DNA of 64,000 nucleotides from the NCBI RefSeq assembly GCF_002564105.1, contig NZ_PDBX01000001.1:248001-312000 (forward strand), in the 5' to 3' direction. A program made the translations under genes and the position numbers. Shown here piece after piece: positions 8,084 through 18,052 of the stretch. The notes beneath the pieces were generated by a model. That model had not been told where the DNA came from. It ran no database searches and saw only the letters and a list, made by a program, of their open reading frames with translations. Position 1 is the stretch's first letter. Each line of letters starts with the position of its first letter. This DNA comes from Collimonas sp. PA-H2. GTDB lineage: Bacteria; Pseudomonadota; Gammaproteobacteria; Burkholderiales; Burkholderiaceae_D.

Positions 8084-8897
8084 GCCTGCCTTGTTCGATA
8101 AACCACTGGATGAAAATAAGTCGCTAAGTGTATTGGCGGTGCCGGCTTTTAACGACAATTATCTTTGGCTGATCCACGATGGCCGCCTGGCCGCCGCAGT
8201 CGACCCCGGCGACGCCCAGCCGATCCTGGCCGCACTGGCCGCGCATGGACTGACTCTTGCCGCTATTTTACTGACTCATCACCATGCTGACCATGTCGGC
8301 GGCGTACAAACTTTGCTGCAGCATTATAAGGTGCCGGTGTTCGGCCCCGCCGGAGAAGCCATCGCCGGCGTCACCAGGCCGCTGCGCGAAGGCGATATCG
8401 CCGCCCTGCCCGAGTTGAACTTGAGCTTGTCGGTGCTGGATGTGCCAGGCCACACCAGCGGCCATATCGCCTATGTGGCGCAGGGCCAGCCCTGGCTGTT
8501 TTGCGGCGACACCCTGTTCGCCGGCGGCTGCGGACGCCTGTTTGAAGGCAGCCCGGGGCAGATGGTCGCCTCCTTGGCAAAGCTGAGCGGCTTGCCGGGC
8601 GACACCCTGGTCTATTGCGCCCATGAATATACCATCTCGAACCTGCGCTTCGCCTTGGCGGTCGAGCCGGACAATGCCCGACTGGTCGAACGCATGGCCA
8701 ACGAGCAAGCCAAGCGCGCCCGTCAGCAAGCGACCGTACCGTCGACCATCGCACTGGAAAACGCCACAAACCCGTTCCTGCGCTATCGGCAGCCAACCAT
8801 CGTTGCCAACCTGCAAGACAGCGGCCGCCTCGCTGAAAAAGACGGGCCGGTGGCGGCTTTCGCCGCACTGCGAGAATGGAAAAACACTTTCAAATAA
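8082..8897 (+). CDS. gloB: Hydroxyacylglutathione hydrolase (glyoxalase II)
   Basis: A 271-residue metallo-beta-lactamase-fold enzyme that hydrolyses S-lactoylglutathione in methylglyoxal detoxification. The binuclear metal motif T-H-H-H-A-D-H is at residues 65-71. Other ligands lie in [26 protein letters not shown] and YCAHEYT. The C-terminal HAGH domain ends with NPFLRYRQP. It is about ten residues longer than usual at the N-terminus. The ATG at 8082 overlaps the divergent methyltransferase start in the tetramer CATG; there is no strong ribosome binding site, and no better in-frame ATG lies before the conserved core. Confidence 0.95.
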   Translation: MPALFDKPLDENKSLSVLAVPAFNDNYLWLIHDGRLAAAVDPGDAQPILAALAAHGLTLAAILLTHHHADHVGGVQTLLQHYKVPVFGPAGEAIAGVTRPLREGDIAALPELNLSLSVLDVPGHTSGHIAYVAQGQPWLFCGDTLFAGGCGRLFEGSPGQMVASLAKLSGLPGDTLVYCAHEYTISNLRFALAVEPDNARLVERMANEQAKRARQQATVPSTIALENATNPFLRYRQPTIVANLQDSGRLAEKDGPVAAFAALREWKNTFK

Positions 8898-9121
8898 TCC
8901 GGCAGAGCGCAATGCCTGCCGCAAAGATTGATAGTGATCGATCGTTGGAGATTGTCAGATAGTCTCCGCATATCGACTTCCAGATAGTAATACCTAATAA
9001 ATCAATCACTTATCGCATGTAACAGTGCAATTTCTGCTTGACGGGAGAAAACCGCCTTACGTACACTGCGTCTAATCCATTATTACCGGTCGATGACATC
9101 CCGGTTACATAAATTGAACCC

Positions 9122-10630
9122 ATGTACCAGCTAAAACTCAAGACATTCGCCTTTGCCGCGTTCGCTTTTTTCGGCACTCCGCTCTTGGCTCAAGCCAACG
9201 ACATTTCCATCTACACCCCCACTTTCAGCCTGATCGACCCGAACGACCCCAGCGCCGGCATGCTTGGCATGGAGCAAGTCGACATCTGGGCGCGCATACG
9301 CAAGGGTTTTGGCATCCCGGACCTGGATAACCAGCAGGTGGTCAACCAGACCGATTTCTACAGCGCCCGGCCGGAATATTTTGAGCGCACCACCTTGCGC
9401 GCCTCGCCCTATCTGTTTCACGTAGTCCAAGAGCTGGAAAAACGCGGCATGCCGACCGAGCTGGCGCTGCTGCCGTTCATCGAATCCTCTTTCAATCCAC
9501 AAGCCTATTCCAGCGCCAAGGCGGCCGGCATGTGGCAGTTCGTGCCGTCCACCGGGCGCGACTACAATCTCAAGCAAAACATGTTCAAGGATGAGCGCCG
9601 CGATGTCCTGGCCTCGACCGATGCGGCGCTGACCTACCTGCAGAAACTGTATGGCATGTTCGGCGACTGGCAACTGGCGCTGGCTGCCTATAACTGGGGC
9701 GAAGGCTCGGTGCAGCGCGCCATCAACAAGAACCAGGCCGCCGGCCTGCCAACTGACTTCAACAGCCTGGCGCCGCTGATGCCGGCCGAAACCCGCAATT
9801 ACGTCCCCAAGCTGCAAGCGGTCAAGAACATCGTCGCAGCGCCGGACATGTATAGCATCGCCTTGCCGAAGATCGACAACCAGCCTTACTTCGTCACCAT
9901 CGGCAAGACCCGCGACATCGACGTCAAGGTCGCCGCGCAGCTGGCGGAATTGTCGCTGGACGAATTCAAGGCGCTTAACCCGCAGTTCAACCGCCCGGTC
10001 ATCATCGGCAGCTCCGACACCAAGATCCTGCTGCCGGAAAGCAATGCCGAGAAATTCAAGAACAACCTGACCAAGTGGACCCACACGCTGTCATCCTGGA
10101 CCTCCCACACCGTCGGCAGCGCGCGCGAACGGATTGAAACCATCGCCGCCAAGTTCGACACCACGCCGGCCGTGATCCGCGAAGTCAACCATATCCCGCC
10201 AAGAATGCTGCTGAAAGCCGGCTCCACCATCCTGGTGCCGAAAACCGAAGAAGCCAACAGCGACATCACGGCCGAAGTCGCCGACAACGCCACCATGGCG
10301 GTGACGCCGGATGCGCCCGAAAGCCGCCGCATCTATGTCAAGGTCGGCAAGCGCGATACGCTGGCCTCGATCGCCGCGCGTTATCGCGTCAGCGTCAGCC
10401 AGGTGAAGGCCTGGAACGGCCTGTATCACGACGGCGTCAGCCGCGGCCAGAGTCTGCAGCTGCAAGTGCCTAACCGCATGGTGGCGTCCAGCTCCGGCGG
10501 CAAGAAAGCCGGCCACAATGTGCGCTATCACACTGCCGTCGCCAGCCGCGGCAGCAGCAAAAACAAGGTGGCCGTGAAAAAGAACGGCAAGCCGGTGGTG
10601 CTGGCCTCATCCCGCGGCTCGCGTAGCTGA
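9122..10630 (+). CDS. mltD: Membrane-bound lytic murein transglycosylase D-like, LysM-containing
   Basis: A 502-residue periplasmic enzyme that cleaves peptidoglycan to 1,6-anhydro-muropeptides. A signal peptide occupies residues 1-25 (LAQAND cleavage). The SLT domain covers about 110-230, with the catalytic Glu in FIESSFNP, the [15 protein letters not shown] motif and [13 protein letters not shown]. Two LysM-like domains follow, about 325-375 (beginning [15 protein letters not shown]) and 400-450 (beginning [14 protein letters not shown]). The tail is basic. Unlike E. coli MltD, no lipobox Cys is visible at the signal-peptide end. A strong terminator follows. Confidence 0.92.
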   Translation: MYQLKLKTFAFAAFAFFGTPLLAQANDISIYTPTFSLIDPNDPSAGMLGMEQVDIWARIRKGFGIPDLDNQQVVNQTDFYSARPEYFERTTLRASPYLFHVVQELEKRGMPTELALLPFIESSFNPQAYSSAKAAGMWQFVPSTGRDYNLKQNMFKDERRDVLASTDAALTYLQKLYGMFGDWQLALAAYNWGEGSVQRAINKNQAAGLPTDFNSLAPLMPAETRNYVPKLQAVKNIVAAPDMYSIALPKIDNQPYFVTIGKTRDIDVKVAAQLAELSLDEFKALNPQFNRPVIIGSSDTKILLPESNAEKFKNNLTKWTHTLSSWTSHTVGSARERIETIAAKFDTTPAVIREVNHIPPRMLLKAGSTILVPKTEEANSDITAEVADNATMAVTPDAPESRRIYVKVGKRDTLASIAARYRVSVSQVKAWNGLYHDGVSRGQSLQLQVPNRMVASSSGGKKAGHNVRYHTAVASRGSSKNKVAVKKNGKPVVLASSRGSRS

Positions 10631-10657
10631 TATTTATCTTCAGCGCTGCTGCCAAAA

Positions 10658-10697
10658 GACCCCTGCCGCTGGCCTGCCAGCGGCAGGGGTCTTTTTT
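10658..10697 (+). terminator. Rho-independent terminator after mltD
   Basis: A perfect 15-base-pair stem (GACCCCTGCCGCTGG with its complement), loop CCTG, then six T residues, 28 bases after the mltD stop. Confidence 0.93.
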
Positions 10698-10850
10698 AAA
10701 ATCCCGGAAATTATCGAAAATGCAATATCGGACTGGGCAGCGACATGGTTGCCCTCCGCCCGCCGAACCCCTACAATCTTGCCCTGTTCGCTAACAACCT
10801 CAAGCACACACCCGCCCGCACTACAAACGGCGCGCACATCTGGAGTCAAT

Positions 10851-11633
10851 ATGGCATTCCTGCAAGGCAAAAAAATTCTGATCACCGGTTTGCTGTCTAA
10901 CCGCTCGATCGCTTATGGCATCGCACGAGCCTGCAAACGCGAAGGCGCCGAACTGGCGTTCACCTATGTCGGCGAGCGCTTCAAGGAACGCATCACCAAT
11001 TTTGCGAAAGAATTCGGCAGCGAATTGATTTTCGACTGCGACGTCGGCAGCGACGAGCAGATCAATGCGCTGTTTGCCGACCTCGGCAAATCCTGGGACC
11101 ATCTGGACGGCCTGGTGCACGCGATCGGCTTCGCCCCCGCCGATGCGATTGCCGGCGATTTCCTGGACGGCTTGTCGCGTGAAGGCTTCAAGATCGCGCA
11201 TGACATTTCCGCCTACAGCTTCCCGGCCATGGCAAAGGCGGCGATCCCGCTGCTGCGTCCGAATTCGGCGCTGCTGACCCTGACCTACCTCGGTTCGGAG
11301 CGGGTTGTCCCCAACTACAACACCATGGGCCTGGCCAAGGCGTCGCTGGAAGCCAGCGTGCGTTACCTGGCCGGTTCCCTAGGCCCGAAAGGCATCCGCG
11401 TCAACGGCATTTCGGCGGGGCCGATCAAGACCCTGGCCGCCAGCGGCATCAAGGGCTTCGGCAAGATCCTGGGCTTCGTCGCCGAGCACGCGCCGCTGCG
11501 CCGCAACGTGACCGTGGAAGATGTCGGCAATGCGGCAGCTTTCCTGCTGTCCGACCTGTCTAGCGGCATCACTGGCGAAATCACCTACGTCGACGGCGGC
11601 TTCTCGCACGTGGTGGGCGGCATCGCCGAGTAA
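10851..11633 (+). CDS. fabI: Enoyl-[acyl-carrier-protein] reductase (NADH)
   Basis: A 260-residue SDR-family enzyme that carries out the last reduction of each fatty acid elongation cycle and is the classical triclosan target. The start [23 protein letters not shown] is the FabI nucleotide-binding signature. [24 protein letters not shown] contains the catalytic Tyr and Lys of the Y-x6-K arrangement, and [12 protein letters not shown] is the substrate-loop region. ATG 10851 is preceded by TGGAG; the longer frame upstream has no family match. Monocistronic, with terminators on both sides. Confidence 0.96.
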   Translation: MAFLQGKKILITGLLSNRSIAYGIARACKREGAELAFTYVGERFKERITNFAKEFGSELIFDCDVGSDEQINALFADLGKSWDHLDGLVHAIGFAPADAIAGDFLDGLSREGFKIAHDISAYSFPAMAKAAIPLLRPNSALLTLTYLGSERVVPNYNTMGLAKASLEASVRYLAGSLGPKGIRVNGISAGPIKTLAASGIKGFGKILGFVAEHAPLRRNVTVEDVGNAAAFLLSDLSSGITGEITYVDGGFSHVVGGIAE

Positions 11634-11670
11634 TTCTGGAAACAGGGCTGCGCAGAAATGCGAGGCCGAA

Positions 11671-11705
11671 AAAAATCCCGGCAGCGCATGCCGGGATTTT
11701 TTTTG
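11671..11705. terminator. Bidirectional terminator between fabI and the OmpA-family gene
   Basis: The stem AAAATCCCGGCA and its complement surround loop GCGCA, with a run of A on the left and of T on the right. It can serve fabI (plus) and the convergent OmpA-family gene (minus). Confidence 0.9.
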
Positions 11706-11724
11706 GAGAACCGTACTGCGCGTT

Positions 11725-12255
11725 TTACTGATGCACAGTCACTTCCACCCGGCGCGCATCGGCGTCGTTGCCACCCAACGAGACTTGCGGCTTGTCCAGC
11801 ACGACGCGGTTTTCTTCGACGCCGGCGGCGATCAGCACGGCGCGCACTGCCTTGGCGCGCTCTTTCGACACGTCTGCATTGACATCGGCGTTGCCGCTGG
11901 CGTCATGGTAGCCGGAGACGGCGATGGTCGCGGCGCTATTCGCCTTCAGGTACATGACGATGGGGGCGACGTCGGTGCCTGCGCTGGCCGGCGCTTCGGA
12001 CTTGCCTGTTTCAAAGAAGATTTTGACAGCGCCAGGAACGCCGGCAGCGGCCTGCTCCGCACTCGCTGCAACGCTAGCGACAGCCGGGGCATCCGCACTC
12101 TGGGGCGCCGACACCGTTGTCGCCGGCTTGCTGCCGCCCTTGCCTGAGGTAAGGCCAAAGTAGCCTGCCAGGAACAGCATTGCCACCACGACCACGCCAA
12201 CGATGGTCCAGACGATTCCCAATGCTGCCTTTTGTTCGCTATCGTTATTTTCCAT
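11725..12255 (-). CDS. OmpA-family envelope protein with N-terminal membrane anchor
   Basis: A 176-residue protein. A single transmembrane helix (about residues 12-35, ALGIVWTIVGVVVVAMLFLAG) is followed by an Ala/Ser-rich linker and an OmpA-like C-terminal domain (about 75-176). This carries the peptidoglycan-binding features IAVSGYHDASGN, then V-S-K-E-R-A-K-A-V and DARRVEVTV. It probably tethers the inner membrane to peptidoglycan. ATG 12255 is preceded by AGGAG. It converges on fabI. The specific role is unknown. Confidence 0.85.
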   Translation of the reverse strand: MENNDSEQKAALGIVWTIVGVVVVAMLFLAGYFGLTSGKGGSKPATTVSAPQSADAPAVASVAASAEQAAAGVPGAVKIFFETGKSEAPASAGTDVAPIVMYLKANSAATIAVSGYHDASGNADVNADVSKERAKAVRAVLIAAGVEENRVVLDKPQVSLGGNDADARRVEVTVHQ

Positions 12256-12758
12256 GCAAGCACTCCTATTGTTAATTAGTAAATATTTTATTGTATCCGA
12301 ATTTGCAAAAGACCAAAACGTACTACCTGCAAACAACGATATAGCGACAAATCAACGACATATTCCCAGCAATTACATGAATATGCTGCACCAAGTCTGA
12401 AAGTATTGTATTATTCTGTGCTGCGTTGCAATAACGGACGCGGACAGTGCACTGCTTCACGATCATATCCAGTTTCTGGTGCTCTGTAAAAACCTGCTGT
12501 AAAAATAATATGTAGCTGCGCAAGCCTAGGCGTGTCCTGATCTCTGTAGGACATTGCATTGTAAAAGCCCTCCCGCCTTGTGTGTCGATCCTGACACCGT
12601 CCCGGCGCAAAGCTTTTGTGCCGAAATTTCTTTGTATTTGTCTCTTAGTCATTTCGTTGGTTGGCGTTGCTTTTTTGCGTTCGCTGCATTCATCGCATGG
12701 TCGATTGTTTGCGCGATTATTTGTAGCTTATGACGCTGCACTTTACGAAAGAAGAAAA
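12256..12758. other. Long intergenic region / probable 5' leader of the DEAD-box helicase gene
   Basis: These 503 bases separate divergent genes. The left part is AT-rich and probably holds the promoters. The right 300 bases hold no convincing gene; open frames here lack ribosome binding sites and family resemblance. A short hairpin (12604-12622, GGCGCAAA with TTTGTGCC) is visible. Cold-inducible helicase genes often have long structured leaders, so a regulatory 5'UTR is plausible; this is inference. Confidence 0.4.
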
Positions 12759-14168
12759 ATGACTTTTGAATCACTTGGCCTCCACACGTCCGTTATCAAA
12801 GCACTGACCGAGGCTGGCTACACCAAGCCGACTAGCGTTCAAGAACAAGCTATCCCTGCCGCAATCGAAGGCCGTGACCTGCTGGTTTCCTCGCAAACCG
12901 GTTCCGGCAAGACTGCGGCATTCATGCTGCCAGCGCTGCACAAATTCGCTTCCGAGCAACCAGCTGCCCCTGCTCCTGCAGTCGGCAAGACCCCGAATCA
13001 AGAAATGCAAGCCTCCCGTTCACGTGGCGAGCGTCCACGTTTCAAGCCAGCACAGCCTAAGATGCTGGTATTGACACCGACCCGTGAACTGGCTTTGCAA
13101 GTAACCACCGCGACCGACAAGTACGGTTCGCACATGAAGCGCGTCAAGGCGATCTCGATCCTGGGCGGCATGCCTTATCCAAAGCAGATGCAATTGCTGG
13201 CCAAGAACCCGGAAATCCTGGTTGCCACGCCTGGCCGTCTGATCGACCACATGGAATCGGGCAAGATCGATTTCTCGCAACTGCAGATCCTGGTGCTGGA
13301 CGAAGCTGACCGCATGCTGGACATGGGTTTCATCGACGACATCGAAAAGATCGTCGACGCTACTCCTGAGTCGCGTCAAACCATGCTGTTCTCGGCTACT
13401 CTGGACGGCGTTGTCGGCAACATGGCAAAGCGCATCACCAAGAACCCGATGATCATCCAGATCGCCGGTTCCGCCACCAAGCACGAAAACATTCAACAGA
13501 AGGTTCACTTCGTCGACGACCTGTCGCACAAGAATCGCCTGCTGGACCACCTGCTGCGCGACGTCACCATGGACCAGGCAGTTGTGTTTACTGCTACCAA
13601 GCGTGATGCCGACACCATCGCTGACCGTCTGAACATCGCCGGTTTCGCTGCTGCCGCCCTGCATGGCGACATGCATCAAGGCGCGCGTAACCGCACCCTG
13701 GACAGCCTGCGTCGCGGCCAAGTCCGTGTGCTGGTTGCTACCGACGTTGCCGCCCGCGGTATCGACGTCCCGGCAATCACCCACGTATTCAACTACGATC
13801 TGCCGAAATTCCCGGAAGACTACGTCCACCGTATCGGCCGTACCGGCCGTGCCGGCCGTAACGGTGTTGCGGTATCGCTGGTGAACCACGCTGAAGGCGT
13901 CAACGTCAAGCGTATCGAACGTTTCACCAAGCAACTGATCCCGGTCGATGTAGTTGAAGGCTTCGAACCAAAGCGTTCGGCTTCGGCTCCGCGCTCGAAC
14001 CACAAACCAGGCGGCTGGAAACCAGGCGACAACCGTGGCGGCGCAAAGCCGGGCGGCCGTACTTTCAGCAAGCCAGGTGCAGCACCGCGCAAAGAAGGCG
14101 GCGGCGGTGGCTACAAGGGCAACCGTTCCAACGACAGCGGCGCGCGTCGCTCGTTTGGCGACCGTTAA
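12759..14168 (+). CDS. rhlE: DEAD-box ATP-dependent RNA helicase, RhlE-like
   Basis: A 469-residue helicase. It has the Q motif region (FESLGL, PTSVQEQAIP), motif I SSQTGSGKT, Ia PTRELALQ, motif II DEADRMLDMGF, motif III SATL, motif V TDVAARGIDV and motif VI HRIGRTGRAGRNG. The C-terminal about 80 residues are basic and Gly-rich (GGAKPGGRTFSKPG and following), a typical RNA-binding tail. Such proteins act in ribosome assembly, RNA decay and cold adaptation. ATG 12759 is preceded by GAAGAAAA; the frame upstream of it has no family match. A strong terminator follows. The subfamily name is by resemblance. Confidence 0.92.
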   Translation: MTFESLGLHTSVIKALTEAGYTKPTSVQEQAIPAAIEGRDLLVSSQTGSGKTAAFMLPALHKFASEQPAAPAPAVGKTPNQEMQASRSRGERPRFKPAQPKMLVLTPTRELALQVTTATDKYGSHMKRVKAISILGGMPYPKQMQLLAKNPEILVATPGRLIDHMESGKIDFSQLQILVLDEADRMLDMGFIDDIEKIVDATPESRQTMLFSATLDGVVGNMAKRITKNPMIIQIAGSATKHENIQQKVHFVDDLSHKNRLLDHLLRDVTMDQAVVFTATKRDADTIADRLNIAGFAAAALHGDMHQGARNRTLDSLRRGQVRVLVATDVAARGIDVPAITHVFNYDLPKFPEDYVHRIGRTGRAGRNGVAVSLVNHAEGVNVKRIERFTKQLIPVDVVEGFEPKRSASAPRSNHKPGGWKPGDNRGGAKPGGRTFSKPGAAPRKEGGGGGYKGNRSNDSGARRSFGDR

Positions 14169-14213
14169 TCAGCCAGGCAAGTCGGGCGATCGCATGATCG
14201 CCACGTAACAAAT

Positions 14214-14248
14214 AAAAAGGCCACTGGAAGAGTTCCAGTGGCCTTTTT
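14214..14248. terminator. Bidirectional terminator after rhlE
   Basis: A perfect 16-base-pair stem with loop GAG, flanked by A5 on the left and T5 on the right, between the convergent helicase and EamA genes. Confidence 0.93.
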
Positions 14249-14274
14249 CATTGGGACAGGCTCTCAATATCACT

Positions 14275-15138
14275 TCAGGCCGCCCATCCCAGCATCACAG
14301 CCCCCGCTGCAATCACCGAGCACGACAATAGCCGGCGCAGGGTCAGGGCTTCTCCCAGGAACATGCGGGCGATCAATGCCGCAAACAGCACCGAGGTTTC
14401 GCGCAAGGCCGACACCGGCCCCATCGGCGCCAGGGTAATCGCCCAGATCACAATGCCATACGCCAGCAGCGACATCATGCCGCCGCCCAGCGCATTCCAG
14501 CTGGCGCGGGTATTCAGCGCTAGCGACAGCCGGCCATGCAGCGACAGGTAAATCACCAGCAAGGGTAAGCCATCCAGCAGGAACATCCAGCCGGCGTAAG
14601 ATGCGGCGCTGCCGGCCAGACGCGAACCGAGGCCGTCGACGATGGTATAGCCGGCGATGAACACGCCTGTGGTAAATGCCGACAGAGGCGCATCCCATTG
14701 GCGGTAGCCGCCAGCGGCGTTGCCGTTTCGTTTGAATTTGATCTGCGCCAGGCTGACAATACCGGCCGAGATCAGGGCGACTCCGATCAGGGTCAGGGTC
14801 CCCAGCTGTTCGCCGGCGAAGAATGCCGCTCCCAGCGACACCAGCAAAGGCGAGGAGCCGCGCGCGATTGGATAGGACTGGCCGAAATCGCCGGCCCGGT
14901 AAGCGCGTACCAGGAACAGATTGTAGCCGGCATGCAGCGCCACCGACATCAGGATATAGGGCCAGCTGGCCGCCGCCGGCAGCGGCGCCCACAGGACGAT
15001 AGGCACGGCGGCCACCGCGGAGCCTATGGTCATCAGGGTGATGGCCCATAAACGGTCACCGCTGCTTTTCAGCATGGCGTTCCAGGATGCATGCAGCAAG
15101 GCCGCGCACAGCACCAGAGCAATCACGCCAGCCGTCAT
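14275..15138 (-). CDS. EamA/DMT-family transporter
   Basis: A 287-residue inner-membrane protein with about ten hydrophobic helices arranged as two EamA repeats (residues about 2-135 and 150-285). The sequence LLHASWNAMLKSSGD near the N-terminus and PMGPVSALRETSVLFAALIA in the second repeat are typical of this drug/metabolite transporter group. The substrate cannot be read from sequence. It converges on rhlE across a shared terminator. Confidence 0.88.
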   Translation of the reverse strand: MTAGVIALVLCAALLHASWNAMLKSSGDRLWAITLMTIGSAVAAVPIVLWAPLPAAASWPYILMSVALHAGYNLFLVRAYRAGDFGQSYPIARGSSPLLVSLGAAFFAGEQLGTLTLIGVALISAGIVSLAQIKFKRNGNAAGGYRQWDAPLSAFTTGVFIAGYTIVDGLGSRLAGSAASYAGWMFLLDGLPLLVIYLSLHGRLSLALNTRASWNALGGGMMSLLAYGIVIWAITLAPMGPVSALRETSVLFAALIARMFLGEALTLRRLLSCSVIAAGAVMLGWAA

Positions 15139-15317
15139 GCGCTAGCCCCGCTGAACCACCTTGAGTAACCACGCATAGAGATATATGACGGCGCTAAGTG
15201 CTAAAACCGTCTATTGTAAATGCTAAGCGGGGTTCGCGCGACAGGGTGGACGAGTCTTATTGCCGACGCGCTGCGACAACGACAGCGCCGTTGGTGAAGC
15301 AGCGGTCGCAGGTGGGC

Positions 15318-16448
15318 TTACATGCCTACCCTGCTGCGCGTGCGGCCGGAACTGAGATAATCGGCGATCGAATCCTGGGTAACCTCGCCGAGGTAGCTGT
15401 TGTCCTGGCCGATCACCGGCATCCAGCTGGTGCTGTGCTTGTACATCTTGGACAGCACCACGCGCAGATTTTCATCCGGCGCCGCGCTGACCGTAAACGG
15501 CTTCATCTTGTCGCTGCAGGCGCCCTGCCCGCCGCGCGCATCGCGCCGCGCCACATACCCCAGCGCATGATTGGCGGCATTCGTCACGGTGACGTAGCGG
15601 TAGTCGTTGTCATCCATGACGCCATAGGCCGCCGCCAGGCTGGCGTCTTCCAGCACGGTGGCCGAGTTGGCGGCGGCATCGCCGGCACGCACCAGCAGCA
15701 GACGTTTCAAGGTGGCGTCCTGGCCGACGAAAGAAGCAACGAACTCATCCTTGGGCCGCGCCAGCAAGGTATCCGGATGATCCACTTGCACCAGCTTGCC
15801 GGCGCGGAAGATCGCAATCTTGTCGCCCAGCTTGATAGCTTCGTCGATATCGTGGCTGACCATGATGACAGTCTTGTTGAGCGCCCGCTGCATCTGGAAG
15901 AATTCGTTCTGTATCGATTCGCGGTTGATCGGATCGACCGCGCCGAATGGCTCATCCATCAACAGCACCGGCGGATCGGCCGCCAGCGCGCGGATCACGC
16001 CGATGCGCTGCTGCTGGCCGCCCGACATCTCGCGTGGATAGCGGCTCAGGAAACGCTTCGGATCGAGCGCGACCATCGCCATCAGTTCAGTGGCGCGTTC
16101 GTGGCAACGCTTCTTGTCCCAGCCCAGCAAACGCGGCACCACGGTAATGTTTTCTTCGATCGTCATGTTGGGGAACAGGCCGACCTGCTGGATCACATAG
16201 CCGATCTGGCGCCGCAAGCTGACTTCATCGATATCGGTGGTATCTTCGCCGTTTAACAAGACGCGGCCGGAGGTCGGCGCAATCAAACGGTTGATCATCT
16301 TCAGGGTGGTGGTCTTGCCGCAGCCGGAAGGCCCGAGGAAAACGCAGATCTCGCCTTCGGCAACCGTCAGGTCAACCTGATCCACCGCCTTCACCTTGGC
16401 GCCGTCTTTTTGTGTGAATACTTTACTGAGCTGGTCGAGTTGAATCAT
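15318..16448 (-). CDS. Osmoprotectant ABC transporter ATP-binding protein (OpuCA/OsmV type)
   Basis: A 376-residue ATPase for glycine betaine/choline-type uptake. Walker A is GPSGCGKTTT, the signature MSGGQQQRIGVIRAL, Walker B VLLMDEPFGAVD, and the switch His lies in MVSHDIDEA. The C-terminal about 120 residues form a CBS pair, typical of the osmotically sensing OpuA/OpuC ATPases. The start ATG overlaps the upstream permease stop (ATGA), so translation is coupled. Last gene of the four-gene operon. Confidence 0.92.
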   Translation of the reverse strand: MIQLDQLSKVFTQKDGAKVKAVDQVDLTVAEGEICVFLGPSGCGKTTTLKMINRLIAPTSGRVLLNGEDTTDIDEVSLRRQIGYVIQQVGLFPNMTIEENITVVPRLLGWDKKRCHERATELMAMVALDPKRFLSRYPREMSGGQQQRIGVIRALAADPPVLLMDEPFGAVDPINRESIQNEFFQMQRALNKTVIMVSHDIDEAIKLGDKIAIFRAGKLVQVDHPDTLLARPKDEFVASFVGQDATLKRLLLVRAGDAAANSATVLEDASLAAAYGVMDDNDYRYVTVTNAANHALGYVARRDARGGQGACSDKMKPFTVSAAPDENLRVVLSKMYKHSTSWMPVIGQDNSYLGEVTQDSIADYLSSGRTRSRVGM

Positions 16449-17098
16449 GATTTTTGCATTCCTTTCGGTGTAAGCAGGCGCTGCAGCCATTGCAGCAGCA
16501 GGTCGGCGACAATCGCCAGCAAGCTGATCAGTACCGCGCCGATAACGAGTTTTTGCATATTGCTTTGGCTGATGGCATGCAGGATCAGCACGCCCAGGCC
16601 GCCGGCGCCGATAATCGCCGCTACCGCCATCACGCCGATATTCATGACGACCGCGGTGCGCACGCCGCCCAGGATCACCGGCACCGACAAGGGCAAGTCG
16701 ACCAGCCGCAGGCGCTGCCAGAATGTCATGCCAATACCGATGCCAGCCTCCTTGATGCCGTGTTCAATGCCGTCCAGCGCCAGATAGGTATTGCGCATGA
16801 TAGGCAGCAGCGAGTACAGGAACACCGCGGTGATCGCCGGCAGCGGGCCTAGCCCCTGGCCAAAGCGAGAAAACAGCGGGATCATCAGGCCGAACAAAGC
16901 AATCGAGGGCAAGGTCAGGATCACAGTCGCCAGGCCCATCAGCGGGCTGGCCAGCCAGCGGTGACGGATCATCACTATGCCCAGCGGCACGCCGATCAGG
17001 ATCGCCATGCCCACCGCTATCCCCACCAGCATCAGGTGCTGGATGGTGAGATGCAGGATTTCCGGCCAGGCGCTTAACAGGTAGTTAAAAAATGTCAT
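16445..17098 (-). CDS. Osmoprotectant ABC transporter permease
   Basis: A 217-residue inner-membrane permease of the OpuCB/YehW/YehY family with about six helices. The cytoplasmic coupling loop is GIEHGIKEAGIGIGMTFWQRLRLVDLPLSVPVILGG. It is one of two permeases in the operon and presumably forms a heterodimer with the 18053-18769 product. The ATG at 17098 was chosen because the frame upstream overlaps the binding-protein gene; the downstream ATPase gene overlaps its stop. Confidence 0.92.
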   Translation of the reverse strand: MTFFNYLLSAWPEILHLTIQHLMLVGIAVGMAILIGVPLGIVMIRHRWLASPLMGLATVILTLPSIALFGLMIPLFSRFGQGLGPLPAITAVFLYSLLPIMRNTYLALDGIEHGIKEAGIGIGMTFWQRLRLVDLPLSVPVILGGVRTAVVMNIGVMAVAAIIGAGGLGVLILHAISQSNMQKLVIGAVLISLLAIVADLLLQWLQRLLTPKGMQKS

Positions 17099-17108
17099 GG
17101 TGCGCCTC

Positions 17109-18023
17109 TCATAGCAAGCCTTCGGCGCGCAGGAAATCCGCGGCAACCTGGGCGATCGGCAACTGGTCGATATCCACTTTTTTATTCATCTCGGTCATCT
17201 TTGCGGTGTCGATCTTGGCCGACAGCACATTCAACTGTTCGGCCAGATGCGGATTAGCGTCGAGGATTTCCTTGCGCACGATAGGCGTGGCGCTGTAGAA
17301 CGGAAAGAAGCCTTTGCTGTCTTCCAGCAGCTTCAGGTTGAAACCCTGCACCCGGCCGTCGGACGAATAGGTCAGACCGACATTTAGCTGGTCGTTATGC
17401 AAGGCGGTGTAGACCAGACCAGGGTCCATCTGCTTCACTTCGCTGCGTTCGAAAGCGAAACCATATAGAGCCAGCAATGGCTCCAGGCCGTCAGGGCGCG
17501 AGGCGAATTCAAAATCGACCCCGATCAGGTATTTTTTATCAGGATCCTGCTGGCGGCTCTGGTTGATTTTGTTGGCCAGATCCTCGATCGTGTGAAGCCC
17601 ATCCTCCTCAGCGCGCTTTTGCGGCACCGCTAAGGCGTAGGTATTGTTCAAGGCCGACGGCTTGAGCCAGATCAGATTCCTGGCGGCGTCCAGTTGCTTG
17701 ACGCGCTCATAGGATTGATCCTGGTCCAGCTTTTCATCGATCTTGTTATAGACGATCAGCGCGGTGCCGGTGTAATCCCAGACGATATCGACCTGGCCGC
17801 TTTCCAGCGCCTGGCGCATGATGGTGGTGCCGAGACCGTTCTTGAGATCGACCTTGTAACCTTTGGCGCTCAGGTATTGCTGGGTCATCGACGACAGGAT
17901 CAACTGTTCGGTGAAGTTCTTGCCGCCGACCACCAGGTCGCTGGCGCCGGCCGGCGCCATGAAGCCCAGCGCCACGGCCAGCAGCGCAGCGATGCGCGAT
18001 GCGGCTTGAGATAAATTCTGCAT
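17109..18023 (-). CDS. Osmoprotectant ABC transporter substrate-binding protein (OsmF/OpuCC type)
   Basis: A 304-residue periplasmic protein with a signal peptide (residues 1-27, ending PAGASD) and an OpuAC-type domain. It begins LVVGGKNFTEQLILSSMTQQYL and contains VDIVWDYTGTALIVY, the classic quaternary-amine-binding segment. It lies between the two permease genes, as in Osm/Opu-type operons. The likely ligands are glycine betaine, choline or related solutes. Confidence 0.92.
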   Translation of the reverse strand: MQNLSQAASRIAALLAVALGFMAPAGASDLVVGGKNFTEQLILSSMTQQYLSAKGYKVDLKNGLGTTIMRQALESGQVDIVWDYTGTALIVYNKIDEKLDQDQSYERVKQLDAARNLIWLKPSALNNTYALAVPQKRAEEDGLHTIEDLANKINQSRQQDPDKKYLIGVDFEFASRPDGLEPLLALYGFAFERSEVKQMDPGLVYTALHNDQLNVGLTYSSDGRVQGFNLKLLEDSKGFFPFYSATPIVRKEILDANPHLAEQLNVLSAKIDTAKMTEMNKKVDIDQLPIAQVAADFLRAEGLL

Positions 18024-18052
18024 TTGGTTTTTCCTTGTCCGGTTGGGATAGA

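Noticed and set aside
15198..16256. A 352-codon plus-strand frame opposite the osmoprotectant ATPase gene
   Set aside because: Overlaps an unmistakable ATPase gene with all ABC motifs; no family look of its own.
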